In this document: positions 22,283 to 31,509 of the stretch, piece by piece
Numbering within the stretch: position 1 is the first letter of the stretch
Layout: each line of letters starts with the position of its first letter
Source of the DNA: Bacillus mojavensis RO-H-1 = KCTC 3706
GTDB lineage: Bacteria; Bacillota; Bacilli; Bacillales; Bacillaceae
DNA: 64,000 nt
NCBI RefSeq assembly: GCF_000245335.1
Contig: NZ_JH600286.1
Span: 186,001 to 250,000, forward strand
Direction of reading: 5' to 3'
The notes under the pieces: generated by a model
Databases searched by the model: none
Told to the model about the DNA's origin: nothing
What the model saw: only the letters and a program-made list of their open reading frames with translations
Made by a program: the position numbers and the translations under genes

Positions 22283-23920
22283 ATGAAAAAACGTTGGTCG
22301 ATTGTCACGTTAATGCTCATTTTCACTCTCGTACTGAGCGCATGCGGCTTTGGCGGCAGCGGTTCAAACGGTGATGGGAAAAAAGACAGCAAAGGGAAGA
22401 CAACTCTTAACATTAATATTAAAACTGAGCCGTTCTCCTTACATCCGGGATTGGCAAATGACTCGGTATCAGGCGGTGTTATCCGTCAGACTTTTGAAGG
22501 ATTGACACGTATTAATGCAGATGGTGAGCCTGAAGAAGGCGCAGCCTCTAAAATTGAAACAAGCAAAGATGGAAAAACCTATACGTTTACGATTCGTGAT
22601 GGTGCAAAGTGGTCAAATGGCGACCCTGTCACAGCGCAAGATTTTGAATATGCATGGAAATGGGCGCTTGATCCTAATAACGAATCACAATACGCTTACC
22701 AGCTCTACTACATAAAAGGTGCTGAGGCGGCAAATACCGGTAAAGGCAGCCTTGATGATGTGGCAGTGAAAGCTGAAAACGATAAAACATTAAAGGTTGA
22801 ACTAAACAACCCGACTCCATACTTCACTGAATTAACAGCATTTTATACTTATATGCCGATTAACAAAAAGATTGCAGAGAAAAACAAAAAGTGGAACACA
22901 GATGCCGGAGATGATTACGTGTCAAACGGACCATTTAAGATGACGGCATGGAAACATAGCGGATCTATCGATCTTGAAAAGAATGATCAATACTGGGATA
23001 AAGACAAAGTCAAACTGAAGAAAATCAATATGGTTATGATCAACAACAACAATACTGAACTGAAAAAATTCCAAGCTGGTGAACTTGATTGGGCCGGTAT
23101 GCCGCTCGGACAGCTTCCGACTGAATCTCTGCCTAGCTTGAAAAAAGACGGTTCTTTACATGTTGAGCCGATTGCAGGTGTGTATTGGTACAAATTTAAC
23201 ACTGAAGCGAAGCCGTTAGACAACATAAATATCCGTAAAGCTTTAACATATGCAATTGACCGCCAATCGATTGTTAAAAACGTTACACAAGGTGAGCAAA
23301 TCCCGGCTATGGCCGCAGTTCCGCCGACAATGAAAGGATTTGAAGATAACAAAGAAGGCTACTTCAAAGACAACGATGTCAAAACGGCAAAAGAATACCT
23401 TGAAAAAGGCCTGAAAGAAATGGGCTTAAGCAAGGCATCTGACCTGCCGAAAATCAAATTATCTTATAACACTGATGATGCACATGCAAAAATCGCTCAA
23501 GCAGTGCAAGAAATGTGGAAGAAAAATTTAGGCGTTAATATTGAGCTTGATAACTCAGAATGGAATGTATATATTGATAAGCTTCACAGCCAAGATTATC
23601 AAGTCGGCCGTATGGGCTGGCTTGGCGACTTCAACGATCCGATTAACTTCCTTGAGCTGTTCCGTGACAAAGACGGAGGAAATAACGATACCGGCTGGGA
23701 AAATCCAGAATTCAAAAAGCTTCTGAACCAGTCACAAACTGAAACAGATAAAACAAAACGTGCAGAGCTGCTGAAAAAAGCAGAGAATATTTTCATTGAT
23801 GAAATGCCGGTTGCCCCAATCTATTTTTACACTGATACATGGGTACAGGATGAAAACCTAAAAGGTGTTATCATGCCAGGTACTGGTGAGGTTTATTTCA
23901 GAAACGCATATTTTAAATAA
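22283..23920 (+). CDS. oppA: Oligopeptide-binding lipoprotein OppA
   Basis: Extracellular SBP family 5 lipoprotein of the main oligopeptide permease (Opp/Spo0K), which imports peptides for nutrition and the PhrA/CSF-type signalling peptides for sporulation and competence. The 545-residue protein begins MKKRWSIVTLMLIFTLVLSACG; Cys20 is the lipidation site. The ATG at 22283 follows TTAGGGGG, while the upstream ATG at 22259 lacks a site. A strong hairpin separates it from oppB. Confidence 0.96.
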   Translation: MKKRWSIVTLMLIFTLVLSACGFGGSGSNGDGKKDSKGKTTLNINIKTEPFSLHPGLANDSVSGGVIRQTFEGLTRINADGEPEEGAASKIETSKDGKTYTFTIRDGAKWSNGDPVTAQDFEYAWKWALDPNNESQYAYQLYYIKGAEAANTGKGSLDDVAVKAENDKTLKVELNNPTPYFTELTAFYTYMPINKKIAEKNKKWNTDAGDDYVSNGPFKMTAWKHSGSIDLEKNDQYWDKDKVKLKKINMVMINNNNTELKKFQAGELDWAGMPLGQLPTESLPSLKKDGSLHVEPIAGVYWYKFNTEAKPLDNINIRKALTYAIDRQSIVKNVTQGEQIPAMAAVPPTMKGFEDNKEGYFKDNDVKTAKEYLEKGLKEMGLSKASDLPKIKLSYNTDDAHAKIAQAVQEMWKKNLGVNIELDNSEWNVYIDKLHSQDYQVGRMGWLGDFNDPINFLELFRDKDGGNNDTGWENPEFKKLLNQSQTETDKTKRAELLKKAENIFIDEMPVAPIYFYTDTWVQDENLKGVIMPGTGEVYFRNAYFK

Positions 23921-23944
23921 GGCTTTATCTGAAAATAAAAGACC

Positions 23945-23988
23945 TCAAGGTATATGGGGAAAAAAGCCCCATATACCTTTCTTTCTTA
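23945..23988 (+). terminator. Partial terminator between oppA and oppB
   Basis: AAGGTATATGGGG / CCCCATATACCTT stem with an A6 loop start, followed by TCTTTCTT. It probably limits read-through so that OppA exceeds the permease and ATPase subunits. Confidence 0.75.
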
Positions 23989-24032
23989 CTGATGGAGTAT
24001 AAAAAAAGTAAAAACCATGGAGGTGTTCCCCC

Positions 24033-24968
24033 TTGCTAAAATATATCGGAAGACGTTTAGTCTATATGATCATCACATTATTTGTGATTGTAACCGTGAC
24101 ATTCTTCTTAATGCAAGCAGCACCGGGCGGGCCATTTTCAGGTGAGAAAAAGCTTCCGCCTGAAATTGAAGCAAACTTAAATGCGCATTATGGCTTGGAC
24201 AAGCCGCTGTTTGTACAATATGTAAGTTATTTGAAATCAGTTGCAATGTGGGATTTCGGACCGTCATTTAAATATAAAGGTCAGAGTGTCAATGACCTGA
24301 TCAGTTCAGGTTTCCCCGTTTCATTCACTCTTGGAGCAGAAGCTATTCTCCTCGCTTTAGCATTAGGTGTATTGTTTGGGGTCATTGCAGCCCTTTACCA
24401 TAATAAGTGGCAGGATTATACCGTCGCGATTTTAACGATCTTTGGTATTTCAGTTCCGAGCTTTATCATGGCGGCTGTGCTGCAATATGTGTTCTCCATG
24501 AAGCTTGGGCTGTTTCCGGTCGCGGGGTGGGAGTCCTGGGCATACACCTTTCTGCCTTCCATCGCTCTTGCTTCCATGCCGATGGCGTTTATTGCCAGAC
24601 TTTCCCGTTCAAGCATGATCGAAGTGTTAAACAGTGATTATATTCGCACAGCGAAAGCAAAAGGACTGTCACGTCCTGCAGTTACAGTGCGACATGCCAT
24701 CCGAAACGCGCTGTTGCCTGTCGTTACATATATGGGCCCTATGGCCGCTCAAGTTTTAACCGGAAGCTTTATCATTGAAACCATTTTTGGTATACCGGGG
24801 CTTGGTGCACACTTTGTTAACAGTATTACAAACCGTGATTATACAGTCATTATGGGTGTAACGGTGTTCTTCAGTGTCATCCTGCTTTTATGTGTATTAA
24901 TCGTAGACGTGTTATACGGCATTATTGATCCAAGAATCAAGCTTTCCAAAGCAAAGAAAGGAGCCTAG
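24033..24968 (+). CDS. oppB: Oligopeptide ABC transporter permease OppB
   Basis: Membrane subunit of Opp, 311 residues, about six helices with the EAA loop [14 protein letters not shown]. The TTG start at 24033 follows GGAGG with a 9-base spacer and gives the usual N terminus [17 protein letters not shown]. The gene follows the oppA hairpin and precedes oppC by 3 bases. Confidence 0.95.
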   Translation: MLKYIGRRLVYMIITLFVIVTVTFFLMQAAPGGPFSGEKKLPPEIEANLNAHYGLDKPLFVQYVSYLKSVAMWDFGPSFKYKGQSVNDLISSGFPVSFTLGAEAILLALALGVLFGVIAALYHNKWQDYTVAILTIFGISVPSFIMAAVLQYVFSMKLGLFPVAGWESWAYTFLPSIALASMPMAFIARLSRSSMIEVLNSDYIRTAKAKGLSRPAVTVRHAIRNALLPVVTYMGPMAAQVLTGSFIIETIFGIPGLGAHFVNSITNRDYTVIMGVTVFFSVILLLCVLIVDVLYGIIDPRIKLSKAKKGA

Positions 24969-24971
24969 GCC

Positions 24972-25889
24972 ATGCAGAACATTCCAAAAAACATGTTTGA
25001 ACCAGCCGCAGCGAATGCCGGCGATGCTGAGAAAATAAGTAAAAAGAGCCTTTCCCTCTGGAAAGATGCGATGCTACGTTTCCGCAGCAATAAGCTTGCG
25101 ATGGTCGGGCTTGTTATTATTATTCTCATTATTCTAATGGCGATTTTTGCGCCTATTTTCTCAAAATATGATTATTCGACTACCAATCTCTTAAATGCGG
25201 ATAAGCCGCCTTCAAAAGATCACTGGTTCGGGACTGATGATCTTGGAAGGGACATTTTCGTCCGTACATGGGTAGGTGCCCGAATTTCAATCTTTATCGG
25301 TGTCGCAGCCGCTGTTCTTGACTTGCTGATTGGCGTGATTTGGGGCAGTATTTCAGGGTTCCGCGGAGGCAGAACAGATGAGATTATGATGCGTATCGCA
25401 GATATCCTTTGGGCTGTTCCTTCATTATTAATGGTTATCCTGCTGATGGTCGTTCTTCCGAAAGGGCTGTTAACGATTATTATTGCCATGACGATTACGG
25501 GCTGGATTAACATGGCCAGAATCGTCCGCGGACAAGTGCTGCAGCTGAAGAATCAGGAATACGTGCTTGCGTCGCAGACACTCGGGGCAAAAACATCCCG
25601 TCTGCTGTTTAAACATATCGTGCCGAACGCAATGGGCTCTATTTTAGTCACGATGACACTAACTGTTCCAACCGCGATTTTTACAGAAGCCTTTTTAAGC
25701 TATTTAGGACTTGGTGTTCCGGCTCCTCTCGCAAGCTGGGGAACGATGGCTTCTGACGGATTGCCTGCATTGACCTATTATCCGTGGCGTTTATTCTTCC
25801 CTGCCGGTTTTATCTGCATTACCATGTTTGGTTTTAACGTTGTCGGCGACGGATTAAGAGACGCATTGGATCCTAAGTTACGTAAATAA
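24972..25889 (+). CDS. oppC: Oligopeptide ABC transporter permease OppC
   Basis: Second membrane subunit of Opp, 305 residues: a cytoplasmic N terminus of about 45 residues, about six helices and the EAA loop (YVLASQTLGAKTSRLLF). AAAGGAG lies upstream of the ATG. It is tightly packed between oppB and oppD. Confidence 0.95.
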   Translation: MQNIPKNMFEPAAANAGDAEKISKKSLSLWKDAMLRFRSNKLAMVGLVIIILIILMAIFAPIFSKYDYSTTNLLNADKPPSKDHWFGTDDLGRDIFVRTWVGARISIFIGVAAAVLDLLIGVIWGSISGFRGGRTDEIMMRIADILWAVPSLLMVILLMVVLPKGLLTIIIAMTITGWINMARIVRGQVLQLKNQEYVLASQTLGAKTSRLLFKHIVPNAMGSILVTMTLTVPTAIFTEAFLSYLGLGVPAPLASWGTMASDGLPALTYYPWRLFFPAGFICITMFGFNVVGDGLRDALDPKLRK

Positions 25890-25902
25890 GGGAGTGATAC
25901 GG

Positions 25903-26970
25903 GTGACACGCCTATTAGAAGTAAAAGATTTAGCGATTTCATTTAAAACATACGGCGGAGAGGTCCAGGCGATCCGCGGAGTGAATTTTCATCTGGATAA
26001 AGGAGAAACATTGGCAATCGTCGGGGAGTCAGGCTCCGGAAAAAGTGTGACATCTCAAGCGATCATGAAGCTGATTCCGATGCCTCCGGGTTATTTTAAA
26101 CGCGGTGAGATTTTATTTGACGGCAAGGATTTAGTGCCGCTTTCCGAAAAAGAGATGCAAAATGTACGGGGGAAAGAGATCGGAATGATATTCCAGGATC
26201 CGATGACCTCTTTAAACCCGACAATGAAAGTCGGCAAGCAAATTACGGAAGTGCTTTTTAAACACGAAAACATTTCAAAGGAAGCTGCGAAAAAGCGTGC
26301 TGTTGAGCTGCTGGATTTAGTAGGTATCCCAATGCCGGAAAAACGGGTCAACCAATTTCCGCACGAGTTTTCAGGCGGGATGAGACAGCGTGTCGTCATT
26401 GCGATGGCACTTGCGGCGAATCCGAAGCTGTTAATTGCCGATGAGCCGACAACTGCTCTTGACGTGACCATCCAAGCGCAGATTCTTGAATTGATGAAAG
26501 AATTGCAAAAGAAAATTGACACGTCCATCATCTTTATCACACACGATCTCGGTGTTGTTGCTAACGTAGCCGACAGGGTTGCCGTGATGTATGCGGGACA
26601 GATTGTAGAAACCGGTACGGTAGACGAGATTTTCTACGATCCGAGACATCCGTATACTTGGGGGCTGCTGGCATCCATGCCGACACTTGACAGCTCAGGA
26701 GACGAACAGCTGACAGCAATCCCTGGCACACCGCCTGATTTGACAAATCCTCCAAAAGGAGATGCTTTTGCGCTCCGGAGTCCATATGCGATGAAAATTG
26801 ATTTTGAACAGGAGCCGCCAATGTTTAAGGTTTCCGATACTCATTATGTGAAATCGTGGCTTCTTCATCCTGATGCGCCAAAGGTAGAGCCGCCTGAAGC
26901 GGTTAAAGCGAAAATGCGGACGCTGGCGAATACGTATCAAAAACCTGTCTTAGTGAGAGAAGGTGAATAA
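25903..26970 (+). CDS. oppD: Oligopeptide ABC transporter ATP-binding protein OppD
   Basis: ATPase subunit of Opp with Walker A GESGSGKS, signature FSGGMRQR, Walker [13 protein letters not shown] and H-loop THD. The GTG at 25903 (MTRLLEVKDLAIS) sits 9 bases after GGGAG and is favoured; the same frame also has a GTG at 25894, giving 358 residues, but it lies against that ribosome site. The C-terminal family domain is present, yet the four cysteines seen in AppD are replaced (GDAFALRSPYA...VKSWLL), so any metal cluster is lost. Confidence 0.94.
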   Translation: MTRLLEVKDLAISFKTYGGEVQAIRGVNFHLDKGETLAIVGESGSGKSVTSQAIMKLIPMPPGYFKRGEILFDGKDLVPLSEKEMQNVRGKEIGMIFQDPMTSLNPTMKVGKQITEVLFKHENISKEAAKKRAVELLDLVGIPMPEKRVNQFPHEFSGGMRQRVVIAMALAANPKLLIADEPTTALDVTIQAQILELMKELQKKIDTSIIFITHDLGVVANVADRVAVMYAGQIVETGTVDEIFYDPRHPYTWGLLASMPTLDSSGDEQLTAIPGTPPDLTNPPKGDAFALRSPYAMKIDFEQEPPMFKVSDTHYVKSWLLHPDAPKVEPPEAVKAKMRTLANTYQKPVLVREGE

Positions 26971-26971
26971 A

Positions 26972-27889
26972 TTGACTGAGAAACTATTAGAAATCAAACA
27001 TTTAAAACAGCACTTTGTTACGCCGAGAGGAACGGTTAAAGCCGTAGATGACCTGTCGTTTGATATCTATAGGGGCGAAACATTAGGTCTGGTTGGTGAA
27101 TCCGGCTGCGGTAAATCGACAACAGGCCGAAGTATCATTCGGCTATACGAAGCAACCGATGGCGAGGTGCTGTTTAACGGTGAAAATGTTCACGGTAAAA
27201 AATCCCGTAAAAAGCTGCTCGAATTCAACCGCAAAATGCAAATGATTTTCCAGGACCCATATGCATCGCTGAATCCGAGAATGACAGTCGCAGACATTAT
27301 TGCAGAAGGCCTTGATATTCATAAGCTGACGAAAACGAAGAAAGAGCGTATGCAGCGGGTTCATGAGCTCCTGCAAACAGTCGGTTTAAACAAGGAGCAT
27401 GCCAACCGTTATCCGCATGAATTTTCCGGCGGTCAGCGGCAAAGAATCGGGATTGCGAGAGCTCTTGCTGTAGATCCGGAATTCATTATTGCAGATGAGC
27501 CAATTTCCGCTTTGGATGTATCCATTCAAGCGCAGGTTGTGAATTTAATGAAAGAACTGCAAAAAGAAAAAGGGCTCACATACCTGTTTATTGCCCACGA
27601 TTTATCGATGGTCAAATACATCAGCGACCGTATCGGAGTGATGTATTTCGGTAAGCTGGTTGAGCTTGCGCCGGCAGATGAACTTTACGAAAACCCGCTA
27701 CACCCGTATACAAAATCATTGCTTTCTGCCATTCCGCTTCCTGATCCGGATTATGAGAGAAATCGTGTTCGCCAAAAATACGATGTATCCGTGCATCGGT
27801 TAAAGGATGGAGAAAAGATGGAATTCCGTGAAGTAAAACCAGGTCATTTTGTTATGTGCACGGAAGAGGAATTTAAAGCCTATTCATAA
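26972..27889 (+). CDS. oppF: Oligopeptide ABC transporter ATP-binding protein OppF
   Basis: Second ATPase of Opp, 305 residues: Walker [10 protein letters not shown], signature FSGGQRQR, Walker [14 protein letters not shown]-loop AHD. The TTG at 26972 is chosen because AGAAGGTG lies at the right distance and the oppD stop is at 26968-26970; the GTG at 26963 would overlap oppD. Last gene of opp, followed by a strong terminator. Confidence 0.95.
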   Translation: MTEKLLEIKHLKQHFVTPRGTVKAVDDLSFDIYRGETLGLVGESGCGKSTTGRSIIRLYEATDGEVLFNGENVHGKKSRKKLLEFNRKMQMIFQDPYASLNPRMTVADIIAEGLDIHKLTKTKKERMQRVHELLQTVGLNKEHANRYPHEFSGGQRQRIGIARALAVDPEFIIADEPISALDVSIQAQVVNLMKELQKEKGLTYLFIAHDLSMVKYISDRIGVMYFGKLVELAPADELYENPLHPYTKSLLSAIPLPDPDYERNRVRQKYDVSVHRLKDGEKMEFREVKPGHFVMCTEEEFKAYS

Positions 27890-27892
27890 GTT

Positions 27893-27932
27893 GAAAATCC
27901 TTCAAAACAAATGTTTTGAAGGATTTTTTTTA
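27893..27932 (+). terminator. Terminator of the opp operon
   Basis: AAAATCCTTCAAAAC / GTTTTGAAGGATTTT stem followed by T8, directly after oppF. Confidence 0.92.
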
Positions 27933-27994
27933 TAGGATGATAGAAAGTAAGAGTCACATCTTTTACAATTAGAGGAAAAACGGAGGCGGACACT

Positions 27995-29212
27995 ATTCAA
28001 ATTCTTCGTCAGAAAAATGTCTTTGCACTGCTTCTGTCGCAATCTCTGCAATCTTTAGCTGGAGTCCTGGTGACAATCGTTCTAATGGTAAGGGTCTATC
28101 AAATGACCGACTCTGTCTTTTTTTCGGGTCTTATTTTATCCTTCATGTCGTTTGCAAGTGTTGCGGCAAGCTTTTGCATTTCGGGTGTACTCCATAAGCT
28201 TGGTTTTAAAAAGGTGCTTGCCGGTGCAAGTCTGCTGAGAGCTGTCTTTGCATTGCTAATCGCATACAGTGTCAGCCAAGATGGAATTGCCTTCTTTATC
28301 ATGACGCTACTGTTTGTTTTTTGTTTTTCATTTTCTGGCGCCTTTTTTCAGCCGGCAAGGTTCGCGCTGCTACCTGTTATTGTTTCAAAAGAGCATTACG
28401 TGAAAGCAAACGGTGTGATTTCACTCGCTAATCAATTGTTTTTAACAGCTGGCTGGGGACTTGGAGGTCTTCTGACATTTGCTGCACCTTTTGAGTTTGT
28501 TGTCGGGAGTGCCATTTGCCTGTTTGTCTTTTCCGGAGCTGTCATCAGCCTGCTTCATGTGAACGATGCAAGAACGAAAAGAACAGCTGAAACAGCATCT
28601 GCAAGAAGTATATGGAAGGATTTGATGACAACCCCGATTGTAAGAGACATCACTGCAATGGACATGATAGAAGCTCTTGCCGGCTCAGTGTGGTCATCCG
28701 CTATTCTATTGGCTTTTACAGTGGCGGTTCTGTATGAAACAGAAGTATGGTGGGGAATCTTTAACGCTTCTTATTTTATTGGTGCTATGATCGGCAGTGT
28801 CATCGCCATCCATTTTTCTGCATTTTTTGAGCAAAATATGGGGTACGCGATTATATTCAGCTCACTTGTGATGGCAGTGCTGACATTCCTCTTTGCGGTT
28901 TCTCCCTTGCCGTTTTTATGCGCCCTGGCTTGCGCGGCGATGGGGCCTTTTTATCAAGTCAGAGATATTTGTCAGGAAACCGTATTGCAGGAGGTCATTC
29001 CGGCACATAAGCGCATCGGGATGATGGCTGCCAAAAACGCGCTGTTGACTCCTTGGTCTGGTGTTACCTATTCCATCATGGGGCTGCTGACTGATGCTGC
29101 CGGTGCAAAAACAGCTTTTATTTCGGCGGCTGTATTATATGGCATGACTTTTTTGATTGCGTTGGCGCAGCCCGGCCTGAGTCGTTACAAACGGGAGAGA
29201 CACGCGAATTGA
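27995..29212 (+). CDS. yjbB: YjbB, MFS transporter, apparent ATT start
   Basis: Major facilitator superfamily efflux-type permease with about 12 hydrophobic helices; the substrate is unknown. The first ATG/GTG/TTG in frame is GTG at 28070, which would cut off most of the first helix. Coding clearly continues upstream: reading from ATT at 27995 gives (M)QILRQKNVFALLLSQSLQSLAG, with GGAGG 8 bases upstream. So either ATT starts translation (rare, known for infC) or a base is miscalled. After the TGA at 29212, the +1 frame holds a coding-like tail to 29301. Confidence 0.8.
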   Translation: MQILRQKNVFALLLSQSLQSLAGVLVTIVLMVRVYQMTDSVFFSGLILSFMSFASVAASFCISGVLHKLGFKKVLAGASLLRAVFALLIAYSVSQDGIAFFIMTLLFVFCFSFSGAFFQPARFALLPVIVSKEHYVKANGVISLANQLFLTAGWGLGGLLTFAAPFEFVVGSAICLFVFSGAVISLLHVNDARTKRTAETASARSIWKDLMTTPIVRDITAMDMIEALAGSVWSSAILLAFTVAVLYETEVWWGIFNASYFIGAMIGSVIAIHFSAFFEQNMGYAIIFSSLVMAVLTFLFAVSPLPFLCALACAAMGPFYQVRDICQETVLQEVIPAHKRIGMMAAKNALLTPWSGVTYSIMGLLTDAAGAKTAFISAAVLYGMTFLIALAQPGLSRYKRERHAN

Positions 29213-29214
29213 GC

Positions 29215-29301
29215 ATGATCAAACATCTCCGGTGGAACGACGAATTGCCTTACTTGCTGAAAAAAAATGAAACCATGCGGAAAGTTCGTACGTCTTTATA
29301 G
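29215..29301 (+). CDS. Possible 28-residue tail or small reading frame after yjbB
   Basis: Starting at ATG 29215 in the frame next to yjbB, a short open frame encodes MIKHLRWNDELPYLLKKNE and ends at TAG 29301. Codon use looks coding-like, but there is no clear ribosome site. It could be the true C terminus of YjbB displaced by an indel, a decayed gene, or chance. Confidence 0.25.
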   Translation: MIKHLRWNDELPYLLKKNETMRKVRTSL

Positions 29302-29378
29302 ATGTAAGGCTGTTTAAACAAGAAGAAATGGGGTATATCTAAAAGTATGAAGACAACGAACTCATAAGGAGCAAATCA

Positions 29379-29957
29379 ATGAACTGGTACGAAAAGCTTA
29401 GCGAGTACTTTCCAATTGAAGAATTGAAATCAAAAGCGCATATGGAAGCTCTTTTGAAAGAGCGAAGCGATATTTATCATAAAGATGAAGGCAAGCATCA
29501 TATTTTAATGTTTGCGGAATTTGAATCTTTTATCTTCGTTGATTATCTGTATGTGTCAAAAGATGCAAGAGGGCAAGGGCTTGGCGGCAAACTGATTGCC
29601 AAGCTGAAAAAGAAAAATAAGCCGATATTGCTTGAGGTGGAGCCTGTGGATGAAGATGATGCTGATACAGAAAAACGCCTGAGATTCTATCAAAGAGAGC
29701 ATTTTAAGCATGCTCAGTCAATTGGGTACCGGCGCCGGTCATTGGCTACGAATGAAGTCAATAAGATGGAGATTCTGTACTGGTCACCGAAAACAGAATC
29801 AGAAGAAGAGATTCTTGAAGCCATGAAACAGACATATGAAAACATTCATACTTATAAAGATGAGAAATGGTACGGGGAATCATACGAAAAAACGGATGAA
29901 GTCCTGACACTCATTGATGAAGAAAAGCAAAAAAATATTTTCGATGAGTTAAGCTAA
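29379..29957 (+). CDS. yjbC: YjbC, GNAT-family acetyltransferase
   Basis: A 192-residue protein with a GNAT core: the VDYLYVSKDARGQGLGGKLI segment carries the Q/RxxGxG/A acetyl-CoA pyrophosphate loop (residues about 65-70). The substrate is unknown. TAAGGAG precedes the ATG. It lies directly upstream of spxA, and in B. subtilis some spxA transcripts start before yjbC, so the two form a bicistronic unit. Confidence 0.85.
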   Translation: MNWYEKLSEYFPIEELKSKAHMEALLKERSDIYHKDEGKHHILMFAEFESFIFVDYLYVSKDARGQGLGGKLIAKLKKKNKPILLEVEPVDEDDADTEKRLRFYQREHFKHAQSIGYRRRSLATNEVNKMEILYWSPKTESEEEILEAMKQTYENIHTYKDEKWYGESYEKTDEVLTLIDEEKQKNIFDELS

Positions 29958-30024
29958 TTGAGAATGCAAACACATGAATAAAATAAAATTTGCTGGATTG
30001 ACACATTTTTTTCTTAGGACACTG

Positions 30025-30051
30025 TTCACACTTACTTTTTTATAGTATAAT
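30025..30051 (+). promoter_or_regulatory. Promoter directly upstream of spxA
   Basis: TATAAT at 30046-30051 with TTCACA at 30025-30030 (15-base spacer, short). The intergenic spxA promoter of B. subtilis (P3) is repressed by PerR and YodB under non-stress conditions; I could not confirm those operators by eye. Confidence 0.5.
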
Positions 30052-30135
30052 ACCTATAAAGATTCCTTTTTTAGAGTAATTTCAATTTAAGAATAAAATA
30101 GATGTTCATCCTACTAATTAGAGGAGTGAAGATGA

Positions 30136-30531
30136 ATGGTTACATTATACACATCACCAAGCTGTACTTCATGCAGAAAGGCGAGAGCGTGGCTCGAGGA
30201 GCATGAGATTCCGTACGTAGAAAGAAACATTTTCTCTGAACCTTTATCAATTGATGAAATAAAACAAATCTTAAGAATGACTGAGGACGGAACAGATGAG
30301 ATCATCTCAACCCGTTCAAAAGTATTCCAAAAATTGAATGTGAACGTTGAATCAATGCCGCTGCAAGACTTGTACCTCTTGATCAACGAGCACCCAGGTT
30401 TGCTTCGCCGTCCGATCATCATCGATGAAAAACGTTTGCAGGTCGGATACAACGAAGACGAAATCAGACGTTTCTTGCCAAGAAAAGTCCGCTCTTTCCA
30501 ATTAAGAGAAGCACAGCGTTTGGCAAACTAA
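30136..30531 (+). CDS. spxA: Spx, disulfide-stress transcription regulator
   Basis: ArsC-family regulator that binds the RNA polymerase alpha C-terminal domain, activates thiol genes (trxA, trxB) and blocks activator-dependent transcription. The 131-residue protein has the redox switch CTSC (Cys10, Cys13) and the family core through to [19 protein letters not shown]. The ATG follows GAGGAGTG. Levels are set by ClpXP with the adaptor SpxH, encoded at 36.0 kb in this window. Confidence 0.97.
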   Translation: MVTLYTSPSCTSCRKARAWLEEHEIPYVERNIFSEPLSIDEIKQILRMTEDGTDEIISTRSKVFQKLNVNVESMPLQDLYLLINEHPGLLRRPIIIDEKRLQVGYNEDEIRRFLPRKVRSFQLREAQRLAN

Positions 30532-30543
30532 TAGATCGCACGT

Positions 30544-30580
30544 TAAAAAGAAGGCTGAGACATCAGCCTTCTTTTATTTT
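30544..30580. terminator. Terminator between spxA and yjbE
   Basis: GAAGGCTGA / TCAGCCTTC hairpin with a leading A tract and a trailing TTTTATTTT, between two convergent genes. Confidence 0.85.
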
Positions 30581-31230
30581 TCAACCTGCTGATAATAAAT
30601 GCTGGCAAGGATCACAAAGACGACAGTTAAAATGGGGAGAAGCGCTTCAACGGTGCCGTGCTGAGCCATAAAAAAAGACAGCTTTTGATCCCGGACAATC
30701 ATTTCTCCGCCTGTATAAGCCAATAATCCGCTTCCCGCATAAATTAATAACGGTATTTTCTCAAGCGCGATGTGGATGAGTTTGCTGCCCCAAATTATAA
30801 CCGGCACCGATACACACAGACCTATCATTACGAGAGAAAGCTCACCGTGCGACGCTCCTGCGACAGCAATAACATTGTCCAATGACATAAACAGGTCTGC
30901 GAGTACAATCGTTCGTATGGCTTTCCATAGAGAGGTGCTGCTTTTGACGTGCTGGGCGTCTTTTTTTTCAATTAATAGCTGGTATCCCAAATATAGAAGG
31001 AATATTCCCCCGGTACATTGCAGGAAAGGAATATTCAAAAGATAAACCGCTGCACTTGTTAATCCGATTCTCATCGCAACGGCGATAAATGTTCCGAGAA
31101 TAATGGCTTGCTGTCTTTGCTTGTCCGGCAAATTTCGGCTGGCCATGGCGATCACGACTGCATTATCGCCGCCGAGAATCAGATCAATTCCGACGATAAG
31201 CAGCAGTGAAATCAGATAGTCATGCTCCAT
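30574..31230 (-). CDS. yjbE: YjbE, TerC-family integral membrane protein
   Basis: A 218-residue protein of the TerC family (members linked to manganese export or metalation of exported enzymes) with about seven hydrophobic helices and the family signature LGGDNAVVIA near the N terminus plus FMSLDNVIAV later, both with conserved Asp-Asn. The start at 31230 (MEHDYLISLLL) follows GAGGTG; the longer frame has no site. No yybP-ykoY-type riboswitch was seen upstream. It converges on spxA. Confidence 0.85.
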   Translation of the reverse strand: MEHDYLISLLLIVGIDLILGGDNAVVIAMASRNLPDKQRQQAIILGTFIAVAMRIGLTSAAVYLLNIPFLQCTGGIFLLYLGYQLLIEKKDAQHVKSSTSLWKAIRTIVLADLFMSLDNVIAVAGASHGELSLVMIGLCVSVPVIIWGSKLIHIALEKIPLLIYAGSGLLAYTGGEMIVRDQKLSFFMAQHGTVEALLPILTVVFVILASIYYQQVEK

Positions 31231-31509
31231 GCATCGGCACCTCGCTTTCGTTCCATCGCTTGTACCACTAATATATGAAGCGGGATGCAATTTATGATAG
31301 CGGTGCCGGAAGACAAGCCATTTTTTGGGCGAAGATGCATTTTTATTTCTTTTGTGACTGATTTATCATAAAATAGAAATACAAAGGAATTCACACTTGC
31401 CTTGGTTCAAGGTTAAGATGTGGACGGAATGGGTAAAGTGTAGTAAAGTACTATTAATCGGGAGCTTAGATGTCCCTTCAACATCTTATATAGAAGGGAA
31501 GGTTGGCAA

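Noticed and set aside
26091..26540. 149-residue minus-strand frame over oppD
   Set aside because: Antisense to the conserved ATPase; similar frames appear over appD, so it reflects codon bias.
30055..30135. PerR or YodB operator downstream of the spxA promoter
   Set aside because: Only weak AT-rich partial matches; not enough to place a site by eye.
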